Source: Ectothiorhodospiraceae bacterium (GTDB lineage Bacteria; Pseudomonadota; Gammaproteobacteria; Thiohalomonadales; Thiohalomonadaceae). From it: a stretch of 9,879 bases of DNA. Shown here in pieces: positions 1 to 6,235 of this stretch. The stretch is from the NCBI GenBank assembly GCA_007125455.1, contig SLDE01000078.1:1-9879 (forward strand). The letters are read 5' to 3'. Position 1 is the first letter of the stretch. Every line of letters begins with the position of its first letter. Made by a program: the position numbers and the translations under genes. The notes below the pieces were generated by a model. It made no database searches. It saw only the letters and a list, made by a program, of their open reading frames with translations, and was not told where the DNA came from.

Positions 1-389
1 CCCCGCTGGAAAACGACGGCGTGCTAGTGCGCCGCGAACGGGAACACCTGGAAATGGAGATCGACCACTTCACCGTGCTGGAGCGGGACGGGACCGTGAT
101 CGCCTGTGCCGCCCTGCACCCCTTCAACGGTGAGGACTGCGCCGAACTGGCCTGTGTGGCGGTACACCCGGACTACCGCAAGCAGGGGCGCGGCGACGAA
201 CTGTTGGAGTACCTGGAACAGCAGGCGGGCAAACAGGGGCTCAAGCGGCTGTTCGTGCTGACCACCCGCACCGCCCACTGGTTCCAGGAACGCGGCTTCA
301 AGGCAGCACGCCTGGGTGATCTGCCCATGGCGCGCCAACAGATGTACAACTACCAACGCCGTTCCAAGGTGTTTATCAAGGCGCTCTAA
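1..389 (+). CDS. argA: N-acetylglutamate synthase, C-terminal GNAT part (5' truncated by window edge)
   Basis: This is the last ~128 residues of a classical ArgA, which transfers the acetyl group of acetyl-CoA to glutamate in the first step of arginine biosynthesis in the cytoplasm. The open frame runs from base 3 without an internal start being needed. It begins with PLENDGVLVRR, which matches the junction before the acetyltransferase domain in E. coli ArgA as I remember it. Visible GNAT hallmarks are ACVAVHPDYR followed by the acetyl-CoA loop RKQGRG, then LFVLTTRTAHWFQERGF and the terminal YNYQRRSK. The N-terminal amino-acid-kinase-like domain, which carries arginine feedback control in this family, must lie upstream of the window. 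The stop TAA (387-389) shares its last A with the ATG of dam, so the two are probably co-translated. Identification is firm; the length is truncated only by the window. Confidence 0.95.
   Translation, partial: PLENDGVLVRREREHLEMEIDHFTVLERDGTVIACAALHPFNGEDCAELACVAVHPDYRKQGRGDELLEYLEQQAGKQGLKRLFVLTTRTAHWFQERGFKAARLGDLPMARQQMYNYQRRSKVFIKAL
378..381 (+). promoter_or_regulatory. Shine-Dalgarno site of dam inside the argA 3' end
   Basis: AAGG lies seven bases before the ATG at 389, within the final codons of argA. It supports this start and translational coupling of dam to argA. Confidence 0.55.
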
Positions 390-1228
390 TGGCAACTCCT
401 CGTCATGCCACCGTATTGAAGTGGGCAGGCAATAAATCCAAGATCGCCAAACAGATCCTTGCCACTCTGCCCAGGGGCGAACGGCTGATCGAGCCCTTTA
501 CCGGCTCGGCGGCGGTGTTCATGCAAAGCGACTACCCCTGCTACCTGCTAAGCGACAGCAACCAGGATCTGATCAACCTCTATCAGTTGCTCAAGTCCCG
601 CGGCCCGGCCTACATCAAGCAGGCGCGCCGCCTGTTCGTGGCAGAGAACAACACCCGTGAGCGCTACCTGGCGCTGCGCGAGGAATTCAACCACTGCCGC
701 AGCGATACCATGCGCCGGGCCGCGCTGTTTCTCTACCTGAACCGCCACGGCTTCAACGGCCTGTGTCGCTACAACAGCAAGGGGATCTACAACGTTCCCT
801 TCGGCCAATACCGCACCATCAGCTTTCCGGAACAGGCCATTGAGTTCTTTATCCACAAGGCCCACCACGCCGAAATCAAGCGCCAGGACTTTGCCCAAAC
901 CATGCAAGACAGTACCGTGGGCGATGTGATCTACTGCGACCCGCCCTACCTGCCCCTCTCCGCCACGGCCAGCTTCACCGCCTACGACAAGGAAGACTTC
1001 TCCCTTGCCCAGCAGGAGCAGTTGGCCGAGCTGGCCCGGGAGTGTGCCGCCCGAGGGGTGCCGGTACTGCTCTCCAACCACGATACCCCACTGGCACGGG
1101 AGCTCTACACGGGGGCCGAACTGTTCGAACTCCAGGTGCGGCGCAACATCAGCTGCAAGGGGGACGGGCGCGGCAAGGCCAACGAGCTACTGGCACTGTT
1201 TACGCCTGACTCAGGGCATTACACCTGA
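389..1228 (+). CDS. dam: DNA adenine methyltransferase (Dam, GATC N6-adenine)
   Basis: This is an S-adenosylmethionine-dependent methylase expected to modify adenine in GATC, with known family roles in mismatch-repair strand choice, replication timing and promoter control. At 279 aa it is nearly the length of E. coli Dam (278). Motifs in order: VLKWAGNK at residues 9-16 (AdoMet-binding FxGxG region, with K11 at the position of E. coli K9); IEPFTGSAAVF at 34-44; the target-recognition stretch NRHGFNGLCRYN with L125 and R127 at the positions of E. coli L122 and R124; NVPFG with P137; and the catalytic DPPY at 184-187, followed by PLSATASFTAYD. The C-terminal LLSNHDTPL and NELLALF also match Dam. 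Two local differences are N15, where many relatives have Gly, and Q140, where E. coli has R137. The neighbour is argA, not the damX/rpe genes found around E. coli dam. Its product is a solitary methylase: no restriction enzyme is adjacent. Confidence 0.96.
   Translation: MATPRHATVLKWAGNKSKIAKQILATLPRGERLIEPFTGSAAVFMQSDYPCYLLSDSNQDLINLYQLLKSRGPAYIKQARRLFVAENNTRERYLALREEFNHCRSDTMRRAALFLYLNRHGFNGLCRYNSKGIYNVPFGQYRTISFPEQAIEFFIHKAHHAEIKRQDFAQTMQDSTVGDVIYCDPPYLPLSATASFTAYDKEDFSLAQQEQLAELARECAARGVPVLLSNHDTPLARELYTGAELFELQVRRNISCKGDGRGKANELLALFTPDSGHYT
1205..1215. repeat. CCTGA/TCAGG dyad at the end of dam
   Basis: CCTGA (1205-1209) and TCAGG (1211-1215) are separated by one base. The same arms reappear at 1268-1281 in the downstream spacer. 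Two more CCTGA copies lie at 1224-1228, containing the dam stop, and at 1261-1265. It may be an operator half or a coincidence in coding sequence. Confidence 0.35.
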
Positions 1229-1255
1229 CGATGCAAGGCACAATGTAAGTATGCG

Positions 1256-1285
1256 CTCACCCTGATGCCTGACCAATCAGGTGAG
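1256..1285. promoter_or_regulatory. Intergenic hairpin / dyad between dam and the EAL-HDOD gene
   Basis: CTCAC-C-CTGAT (1256-1266) pairs with ATCAGGTGAG (1276-1285), giving a ten-base-pair stem with one bulged C and a nine-base loop. An alternative shorter stem inside it uses CCTGA (1268-1272) and TCAGG (1277-1281) with a CCAA loop. No T-run follows, so it is not a normal intrinsic terminator. It lies just upstream of a possible -10 element at 1307 and touches a GATC site at 1286-1289, so an operator or attenuating structure is plausible. The pairing is seen directly; its function is inference. Confidence 0.45.
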
Positions 1286-1306
1286 GATCGCAGGCGGTGT
1301 CTGGGG

Positions 1307-1312
1307 TATGAT
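1307..1312 (+). promoter_or_regulatory. Possible -10 element for the EAL-HDOD gene
   Basis: TATGAT lies 26 bases before the ATG at 1339 and would put the transcript start near 1319. No good -35 is visible at the expected distance (1284-1289 reads AGGATC) and there is no extended -10 TG. If real, it probably needs an activator or is weak. No clear Shine-Dalgarno sequence precedes the ATG. Confidence 0.3.
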
Positions 1313-1338
1313 AGGGAAAACGGCAACCGAGCAAACCC

Positions 1339-2544
1339 ATGGAAGAGATCTTTCTTGCCCGCCAACCCATTTACAACCGTCGCCTGGATCTGATCGGCTA
1401 CGAGCTGCTTTATCGCGATAATGAACAGGATCGTGCCAAGTTCAGTGATGACTCCCGCGCCTCGTCACGGGTGATCATCAACACCTTTATTGGCCTGGGT
1501 CTGGAGAACATCGTCGGCAGCAACCCCGCCTACATCAACATCAGCGACGGCTTCCTGCTGGACGGCCAACCCATCCCCATGAGCGCCGAGCAGATCGTGC
1601 TGGAGCTGCGCGGGGATCACCTGCCCGATGAGGCGGTGATGGACAAGCTGCGTCAGCTGGTCGCACAGGGCTACCGCATCGCCCTCGACCACTTCAGCTA
1701 CGAGCCCAAACTGGCACCACTGCTGGAGCTGGCCAGCGTAGTCAAACTCGATCTGGAACGCTTCGGCTACACAGGCCTCACCGAGCAGGTCAGCCAGTGT
1801 CGCCAGTACCCACTGGCGCTGATGGCCGAAAAGGTCGAAAGCCAGGAGGATCTGCAATTCTGCTGCGACCTAGGGATCGACTACTTCCAGGGGTACTTCT
1901 TCTGCAAGCCGCAGTTGATGCGCGGACGTGCCGAACCGGCCAATCGTGCGGTGGTACTGCAGTTGCTCAGCAAGCTGCAGCAGCCAGAGGTGGAGATTGG
2001 CGAACTGGAGCACCTCATCATTCAAGATGTGGCCCTCACCTACAAGCTCCTGCGCTACCTTAATTGCGCCACCTATGCCCTGCGCCGCGAGATCGACTCG
2101 GTACGCGATGCGCTGGTGCTGATTGGCACCAATACGGTACGCAAGTGGGCGGTGTTGCTGCTGATGTCGGAGCAGGCCAACGACAAGCCCCGTGAATTGA
2201 TCAGCACCGCGATGTTGCGCGCACGCATGTGTGAGCTGCTGGCCCCCCAGTTGGACTGCAGCGCCGAGATGGCCTTTACCGTGGGGCTATTCTCTACCCT
2301 GGACGCGATCATGGACACCCCGATGGACGAATTACTCGACACCATCGCGCTGCGCAGCGAGATCAAGCTCGCCCTGTCTGGGCGGGAGGGGGCATTGGGA
2401 CAGCTGCTGGCGCAGGTGCTGGACTACGAGGCGGGCAATTGGGAGCAACTCGATACCGACACCGTAGAGGCCAGTGCCTGGGCCCGCAGCTACCTTGAGG
2501 CGGTAAGCTGGGCCAACGAGCACAGCGGCGCGATGGGCGCTTGA
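1339..2544 (+). CDS. Degenerate EAL domain-HDOD domain signalling protein (YuxH/CdgJ-like)
   Basis: This cytoplasmic protein of 401 aa has an EAL-type domain (about residues 3-200) followed by an HDOD domain (about 205-385), the layout of YuxH/CdgJ-like proteins. It opens with FLARQPIYNRRLDLIGYELLYR, typical of this class. The catalytic residues of a cyclic-di-GMP phosphodiesterase are largely altered. The EAL signature is E22-L23-L24, the metal-binding stretch that normally reads ELTE is LELRGD at 88-93, and the usual DDFG is DHFS at 117-120. KLDL (136-139), E164-K165-V166-E167 and QGYFFCKP (184-191) remain. The HDOD half shows IIQDVALTYKLLRYLN, and where HD hydrolases carry a His-Asp pair it has GLFSTLD. 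I therefore infer a non-enzymatic role, as a c-di-GMP sensor or protein-interaction module. Relatives have been linked to motility and biofilm control. The start follows the family N terminus, but the ribosome site is poor. The gene converges with ptsP, leaving 15 bp between stops. Confidence 0.88.
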   Translation: MEEIFLARQPIYNRRLDLIGYELLYRDNEQDRAKFSDDSRASSRVIINTFIGLGLENIVGSNPAYINISDGFLLDGQPIPMSAEQIVLELRGDHLPDEAVMDKLRQLVAQGYRIALDHFSYEPKLAPLLELASVVKLDLERFGYTGLTEQVSQCRQYPLALMAEKVESQEDLQFCCDLGIDYFQGYFFCKPQLMRGRAEPANRAVVLQLLSKLQQPEVEIGELEHLIIQDVALTYKLLRYLNCATYALRREIDSVRDALVLIGTNTVRKWAVLLLMSEQANDKPRELISTAMLRARMCELLAPQLDCSAEMAFTVGLFSTLDAIMDTPMDELLDTIALRSEIKLALSGREGALGQLLAQVLDYEAGNWEQLDTDTVEASAWARSYLEAVSWANEHSGAMGA

Positions 2545-2559
2545 TATAGAGGCCAGCCG

Positions 2560-4827
2560 TTAATGCTTGCCGGCGCGGATCAGGCCACCCAAGCCCTTCT
2601 TCTCCAGTGCCTTGTGCAATAGCTCCCGGATGGCACGCGGGTCTTCCATGGCCTGCGCCTGCGCCAACAGCCTCTTGGCACGACGTCGGGAGAAGCTGCG
2701 CAACACCCACTTGATACGCAGCAGACTGTGGGCACTCATACTCAGGCTATTGACCCCCAGCGCCAACAGAATCAATGCGGCGGCGGGATCACCGGCCATC
2801 TCGCCACAAACACTCACCGGCACCTTATGCGGCCTGGCAGCCAACACCACACTACGCACCGCATGCAATACCGAGGGGTGGAGGGAGTCGTACAGATCCG
2901 CCACCCGCGCATTGTTGCGATCCACTGCCAGGAGGTATTGGGTCAGGTCATTACTGCCGATGGAGAGAAAGTCCACCCGATGGCATAGCGCATCGATCTG
3001 GTAGATGATCGAGGGCACCTCAACCATCGCACCGATACGCGGCAGACGCACATCCACCCCTTCCTCTACCAACTCCTCGTGGGCACGGCGGATCAGGATA
3101 ATCGCCTCATCCACCTCGGAGAGGGTAGAGATCATCGGCAGTAAGAGTTGCAGGTTATCCAGCCCTTCGCTGGCCTTGAGCATGGCCCGGATCTGCACCA
3201 GAAAGATCTCCGGGTGATCGAGGGTGATGCGGATCCCACGCCAGCCAAGGAAGGGGTTATCCTCCTCGATAGGGAAGTAAGGCAGCGCCTTGTCCCCGCC
3301 CACATCGAGGGTACGCATGGTGACAGGATTGGGGGCGAAGGCCTCCAGCACCTGGCGGTAGACCTGGCGCTGCTCCTCTTCACCCGGAAAACGATCCCTG
3401 ACCATAAAGGGGAACTCGGTGCGATATAGCCCGACCCCCTCCGCACCACTGCTAAGCGACGGACGGATATCCGACAGCAGGCCAGTATTGGCCAGCAGCG
3501 GGATGCGCACCCCATCGGTGGTTACCGCCTCCTCATTCTTCAGCCCCTGCAGATCGGCGGAGAGCTCATTCTCCTCGCGCTGCAAACGGCGAAACTCCCG
3601 CTTCAGCTCAGCAGGGGGATTGACGAAGACCCGCCCGGAATAGCCATCAACCACCATGCTGAGGCCATCGACCCGCCCCACGGGCAGGTCGTCCACCCCC
3701 AGCACGGCGGGCACCCCCAGCGCGCGGGCAAGGATCGCGGTGTGAGAGGTGCTGGAACCGCGCACCGCCACCACCCCGGCCAGTCGTTTGGCGGGCACCT
3801 CTGCCAGCATCGAGGCGGTGATCTCCTCCCCCACCAGGATGGTCTGCTTGGGGTAGCCGGTGGTGGTGGACTTCTTTGGTTGCAATGCCACCAGCATGCG
3901 ACGCCCCAGATCGCGCAGGTCATCGGCCCGCTCACGCAGGTAGGGGTCGTCCATTTCGTTAAAGACCCGAATATGCTCCTGCAGGGTATCGCGCAGCGCC
4001 CCCGGTGCCCAGTTGCCCCCCTGGATCCGCTCCTGAGTGGCCCCGATCAGGCTGTCGCTATCGAGCATCAGCAGATAGGCATCGAACAGCGCCGCATCGG
4101 CCGGGGAGAGGTTGGCGCTGACGTTCTCCACCATGTTGCGCACCTGCTCGCGCACTAGGCGAACCGCATCAAGGAAGCGCTCCTGCTCGGCCACCACATC
4201 CTCTACTGGCCGATCGGCTATGTCATCGATGTCGGCCTCGACATCGAGCACCACCGCACGTCCGATCCCCACCCCCGGTGAGCCGGGCTTGCCCACCAGC
4301 GGCAGGCGCTCGTTCGCGGCGTTGCCGTTGAGACCGTTGATCCCACCACTGGCCTCGGCATGGGCGATGGCCCCGGCCAGTTGCGCGGCGATAGTCACCA
4401 GCAGGGTAACCAGATCTTCCTCGTAGCGGTATTCGGCGTGCTGTTGCAATACCAGCACCCCCAGCACCTTGCGATGGTGGATGATCGGCACGCCGAGGAA
4501 GGCGTGGTACCACTCTTCCCCGGTTTCGGGAAAGTAGCGATAGCGCGGATGCTCCGGGGCGTTGTCCAGGTTGATAAGCTCGGCGCGTTGAGCGACCAGT
4601 CCGACCAGTCCTTCCTCCAGACTAAGACGCACATAACCGACCGACTCGGGCAACAGGCCATCACTGGCCATCAATACCAGTTCTCCGCTGTCGTGGTCGA
4701 CCAGGTAGACCGAACAGACATCGACAGTGAGAGCAGCCTTCACACGCTCGACGATAATCGTCAGCGCCTGCTCCAGATTACGGGCGGTACTCACCTCTTG
4801 GGTGATACTGCGCAGGATATCCAGCAT
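2560..4827 (-). CDS. ptsP: PEP-protein phosphotransferase of the nitrogen PTS (enzyme I-Ntr)
   Basis: This cytoplasmic kinase takes phosphate from phosphoenolpyruvate and passes it to NPr (PtsO) and then PtsN, a regulatory rather than sugar-transporting relay. Its 755 aa compare with 748 in E. coli. A GAF sensor domain spans about 5-160, beginning MLDILRSITQEV. A Gly/Asn-rich linker lies near 165-180, then the enzyme I N-terminal region from GSPGVGIGRAVV. The phosphoaccepting H362 sits in GSSTSHTAILARALG. The PEP-binding barrel shows RTLDVGGDK (505-513), NPFLGWRGIRI, MVEVPSIIY, FLSIGSNDLTQY and VCGEMAGDP with the active-site Cys C674. The last ~50 residues form a basic helical tail. All catalytic residues I can check are present, so it should be active. 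The gene begins 44 bp after rppH on the same strand, an arrangement shared with E. coli, and is probably in its operon. An AGGCGGA-like ribosome site lies about nine bases upstream. In this family the GAF domain senses nitrogen metabolites such as glutamine. Confidence 0.96.
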   Translation of the reverse strand: MLDILRSITQEVSTARNLEQALTIIVERVKAALTVDVCSVYLVDHDSGELVLMASDGLLPESVGYVRLSLEEGLVGLVAQRAELINLDNAPEHPRYRYFPETGEEWYHAFLGVPIIHHRKVLGVLVLQQHAEYRYEEDLVTLLVTIAAQLAGAIAHAEASGGINGLNGNAANERLPLVGKPGSPGVGIGRAVVLDVEADIDDIADRPVEDVVAEQERFLDAVRLVREQVRNMVENVSANLSPADAALFDAYLLMLDSDSLIGATQERIQGGNWAPGALRDTLQEHIRVFNEMDDPYLRERADDLRDLGRRMLVALQPKKSTTTGYPKQTILVGEEITASMLAEVPAKRLAGVVAVRGSSTSHTAILARALGVPAVLGVDDLPVGRVDGLSMVVDGYSGRVFVNPPAELKREFRRLQREENELSADLQGLKNEEAVTTDGVRIPLLANTGLLSDIRPSLSSGAEGVGLYRTEFPFMVRDRFPGEEEQRQVYRQVLEAFAPNPVTMRTLDVGGDKALPYFPIEEDNPFLGWRGIRITLDHPEIFLVQIRAMLKASEGLDNLQLLLPMISTLSEVDEAIILIRRAHEELVEEGVDVRLPRIGAMVEVPSIIYQIDALCHRVDFLSIGSNDLTQYLLAVDRNNARVADLYDSLHPSVLHAVRSVVLAARPHKVPVSVCGEMAGDPAAALILLALGVNSLSMSAHSLLRIKWVLRSFSRRRAKRLLAQAQAMEDPRAIRELLHKALEKKGLGGLIRAGKH

Positions 4828-4871
4828 AAAGCGGGGTCCGCCTTGGGTGTTGGCAAAAAAGTAAGTATCAA

Positions 4872-5390
4872 CTAACGCGAAAGACGCCTTTCTTTCTGGC
4901 TAGTCTGATTATTTTTCTCCGGGAACAGGCTGTATTCCAGTTCCCGCAGGGCCTTCTCGTAGACCCGGCGCTTGAAGAACACAATCTCCTTCAACGGGTG
5001 CCAGTACTGCACCCAGCGCCATTGATCAAACTCGGGCTTGTCGCTCAGATCGAGCTGCACCGCATCGTCGTCGGCGAGCAGGCGCAGCAAAAACCAGCGC
5101 TGTTTTTGGCCGATGCACACCGGGCGGTTCTGAAAGCGGATGTAACGCTTGGGCAGGCGGTAGCGCAACCAGCCACGGGTGGCGGCGACGATCTCCACAT
5201 GCTCGGGAAGCAGCCCCACCTCCTCGTGCAGCTCACGAAACAATGCCTGTTCGGCGGTTTCATCGCGCTTGATCCCCCCCTGGGGGAACTGCCAGGAGTT
5301 TTGGCCAAAGCGGCGCGCCCACAACAGGTGCCCCTCCCGATTACACAGGATGATTCCTACATTCGCCCTAAAACCTTGGGAATCAATCAC
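4872..5390 (-). CDS. rppH: RNA pyrophosphohydrolase (Nudix)
   Basis: RppH converts the 5' triphosphate (or diphosphate) end of transcripts to monophosphate, opening them to RNase E-dependent decay. The 172-aa protein matches E. coli RppH along its length: NVGIILCNREG, WARRFGQNSWQFPQGG, then the Nudix box from G38 to L60 with E44, R52, E53, E56, E57 and G59 all in place, then WLRYRLPKRYIRF, VCIGQKQRWFLL and PEFDQWRWVQYW. R8 and R27, positions I associate with RNA 5'-end binding, are kept. The tail after residue 155 is polar and variable, as usual. The start is GTG (5390-5388), chosen because the conserved MIDxxGxRxNVG beginning falls exactly there. It has no Shine-Dalgarno sequence, and a consensus extended -10 lies only ~18 bases upstream. 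ptsP follows 44 bp downstream on the same strand. Confidence 0.96.
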   Translation of the reverse strand: MIDSQGFRANVGIILCNREGHLLWARRFGQNSWQFPQGGIKRDETAEQALFRELHEEVGLLPEHVEIVAATRGWLRYRLPKRYIRFQNRPVCIGQKQRWFLLRLLADDDAVQLDLSDKPEFDQWRWVQYWHPLKEIVFFKRRVYEKALRELEYSLFPEKNNQTSQKERRLSR

Positions 5391-5407
5391 TTGAGGGAGC
5401 CTACCAT

Positions 5408-5416
5408 ATTATACCA
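5408..5416 (-). promoter_or_regulatory. Extended -10 promoter of rppH-ptsP
   Basis: On the minus strand the bases from 5416 down to 5408 read TGGTATAAT, a perfect TATAAT with the TGn extension. The -35 position (5431-5436, ATCGGA) is poor, which extended -10 promoters tolerate. Transcription should begin near 5401, giving a leader of roughly 11 nt before the GTG. Confidence 0.6.
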
Positions 5417-5478
5417 ACGAATCGTAACAGTCCGATTTTTCCACATAACCGGGGCGCGAGCAAATCCAGTCACAATTA

Positions 5479-5490
5479 GCCGCCTGCGGC
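5479..5490. repeat. Short GC-rich dyad in the rppH/HAD divergent spacer
   Basis: GCCGC and GCGGC flank a central CT. This is a small perfect inverted repeat in the spacer between the divergent genes. It could be an operator or chance. Confidence 0.3.
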
Positions 5491-5514
5491 GAGGGATCGG
5501 CGGGGTCAAAAGGT

Positions 5515-5529
5515 CTGCCCCAGTGGCAG
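5515..5529. repeat. CTGCC/GGCAG dyad upstream of the HAD gene
   Basis: Five-base arms (5515-5519 and 5525-5529) flank a five-base centre, about 50 bp before the TTG start of the HAD gene. A GATC follows at 5532-5535 and a TATCAT that could serve as a -10 at 5539-5544, without a convincing -35. It is a candidate operator for the plus-strand operon. I see no cobalamin or other riboswitch in this 186-bp spacer. Confidence 0.3.
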
Positions 5530-5563
5530 GTGATCGCGTATCATGACCCCTTTCGATTTGTAC

Positions 5564-5568
5564 AGGAG
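5564..5568 (+). promoter_or_regulatory. Shine-Dalgarno site that fixes a TTG start
   Basis: AGGAG lies eight bases before the TTG at 5577. It supports the unusual start codon, because the HAD motif I begins within six residues of it. Confidence 0.7.
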
Positions 5569-5576
5569 CGACAACC

Positions 5577-6230
5577 TTGACTCTGGCGATCTTTGACCTC
5601 GACAACACCCTGCTGGGCGGCGACAGCGACTACTTGTGGGGGCGCTTTCTGGTGGAGCAGGGCATCGTCGATGCCACCCACTACGAACGGGAAAACCAGC
5701 GTTTTTATGAGGAGTACCAGTCAGGACAGCTGGATATCCATGAGTTTCTACGCTTCAGCCTCAAACCGCTGGCCCAGCATGATATGGCGACCTTGCAGGG
5801 CTGGCACCGCCAGTTCATGGCCGAGAAGATCGCCCCCATCATGCTGCCCAAGGCACAGGCGCTGCTGGCCAAACACCGCGCCGCGGGTGACTTGCTGCTG
5901 ATCATCACCGCCACCAACCGTTTTGTCACCGATCCCATTGCCAAAGCACTGGAGGTGGACGAGATGCTGGCCACCGAGCCGGCCATGGCCCAGGGGCGCT
6001 ACACCGGCGAGGTGGAGGGGGTGCCTTGCTTCCAGCAGGGCAAGGTCACCCGCCTCAACGAGTGGCTGGCGCAGACCGGCTACAACCTGGCCGACAGCTG
6101 GTTCTACAGCGACTCCCACAACGACCTGCCGCTGCTGGAGCGGGTCAGCCATCCGGTGGCGGTGGATGCGGACGAGACCTTGAGCGAACACGCCCGTCTC
6201 AAGGGCTGGCCACAGATCAGCCTGCGCTAG
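5577..6230 (+). CDS. HAD superfamily IB phosphatase (phosphoserine-phosphatase-like)
   Basis: A 217-aa cytoplasmic phosphohydrolase of the HAD-IB group (the TIGR01490/SerB-like family). Motif I is FDLDNTL with nucleophile D7 and acid D9. Motif II is LIITATN with T111. Motif III is the lysine K156 in GKVTRL. Motif IV is YSDSHNDLP with D179 and D183. The segment between about 15 and 90 is a helical cap that decides substrate. All catalytic residues are present. The TTG start has a strong AGGAG site. The gene is divergent from rppH, as I recall for a homologue in pseudomonads, where members of this group have been connected with histidinol-phosphate hydrolysis. That assignment is from memory and tentative. 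Phosphoserine or another small phosphate ester is equally possible. The permease gene starts 5 bp after its stop, so it probably heads a three-gene operon, although that does not prove a shared pathway. Confidence 0.9.
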   Translation: MTLAIFDLDNTLLGGDSDYLWGRFLVEQGIVDATHYERENQRFYEEYQSGQLDIHEFLRFSLKPLAQHDMATLQGWHRQFMAEKIAPIMLPKAQALLAKHRAAGDLLLIITATNRFVTDPIAKALEVDEMLATEPAMAQGRYTGEVEGVPCFQQGKVTRLNEWLAQTGYNLADSWFYSDSHNDLPLLERVSHPVAVDADETLSEHARLKGWPQISLR

Positions 6231-6235
6231 CGGCG

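Noticed and set aside
21..389. GTG at 21 as the start of a small separate acetyltransferase
   Set aside because: The frame stays open to the window edge with ArgA-like residues before it, so it is the tail of a longer argA.
1256..1300. Rho-independent terminator after dam
   Set aside because: The stem is good but no T-run follows on either strand; kept instead as a possible operator or RNA structure.
3742..4158. Plus-strand open frame inside ptsP
   Set aside because: It is antisense to intact ptsP catalytic sequence, with His/Gln-rich composition typical of shadows.
4360..4875. Plus-strand open frame across the ptsP 5' end
   Set aside because: It overlaps the ptsP GAF domain and ribosome site in antisense; no recognisable protein features.
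5391..5576. Cobalamin riboswitch before the HAD-permease-ATPase operon
   Set aside because: GCCACTG appears only on the opposite strand within a small dyad, and no B12-box-like element is seen in the correct orientation.
6026..6235. Upstream in-frame extension of the FecCD permease
   Set aside because: It lies in another frame inside the HAD gene and reads as low-complexity sequence; the permease family begins at the hydrophobic helix after 6236.
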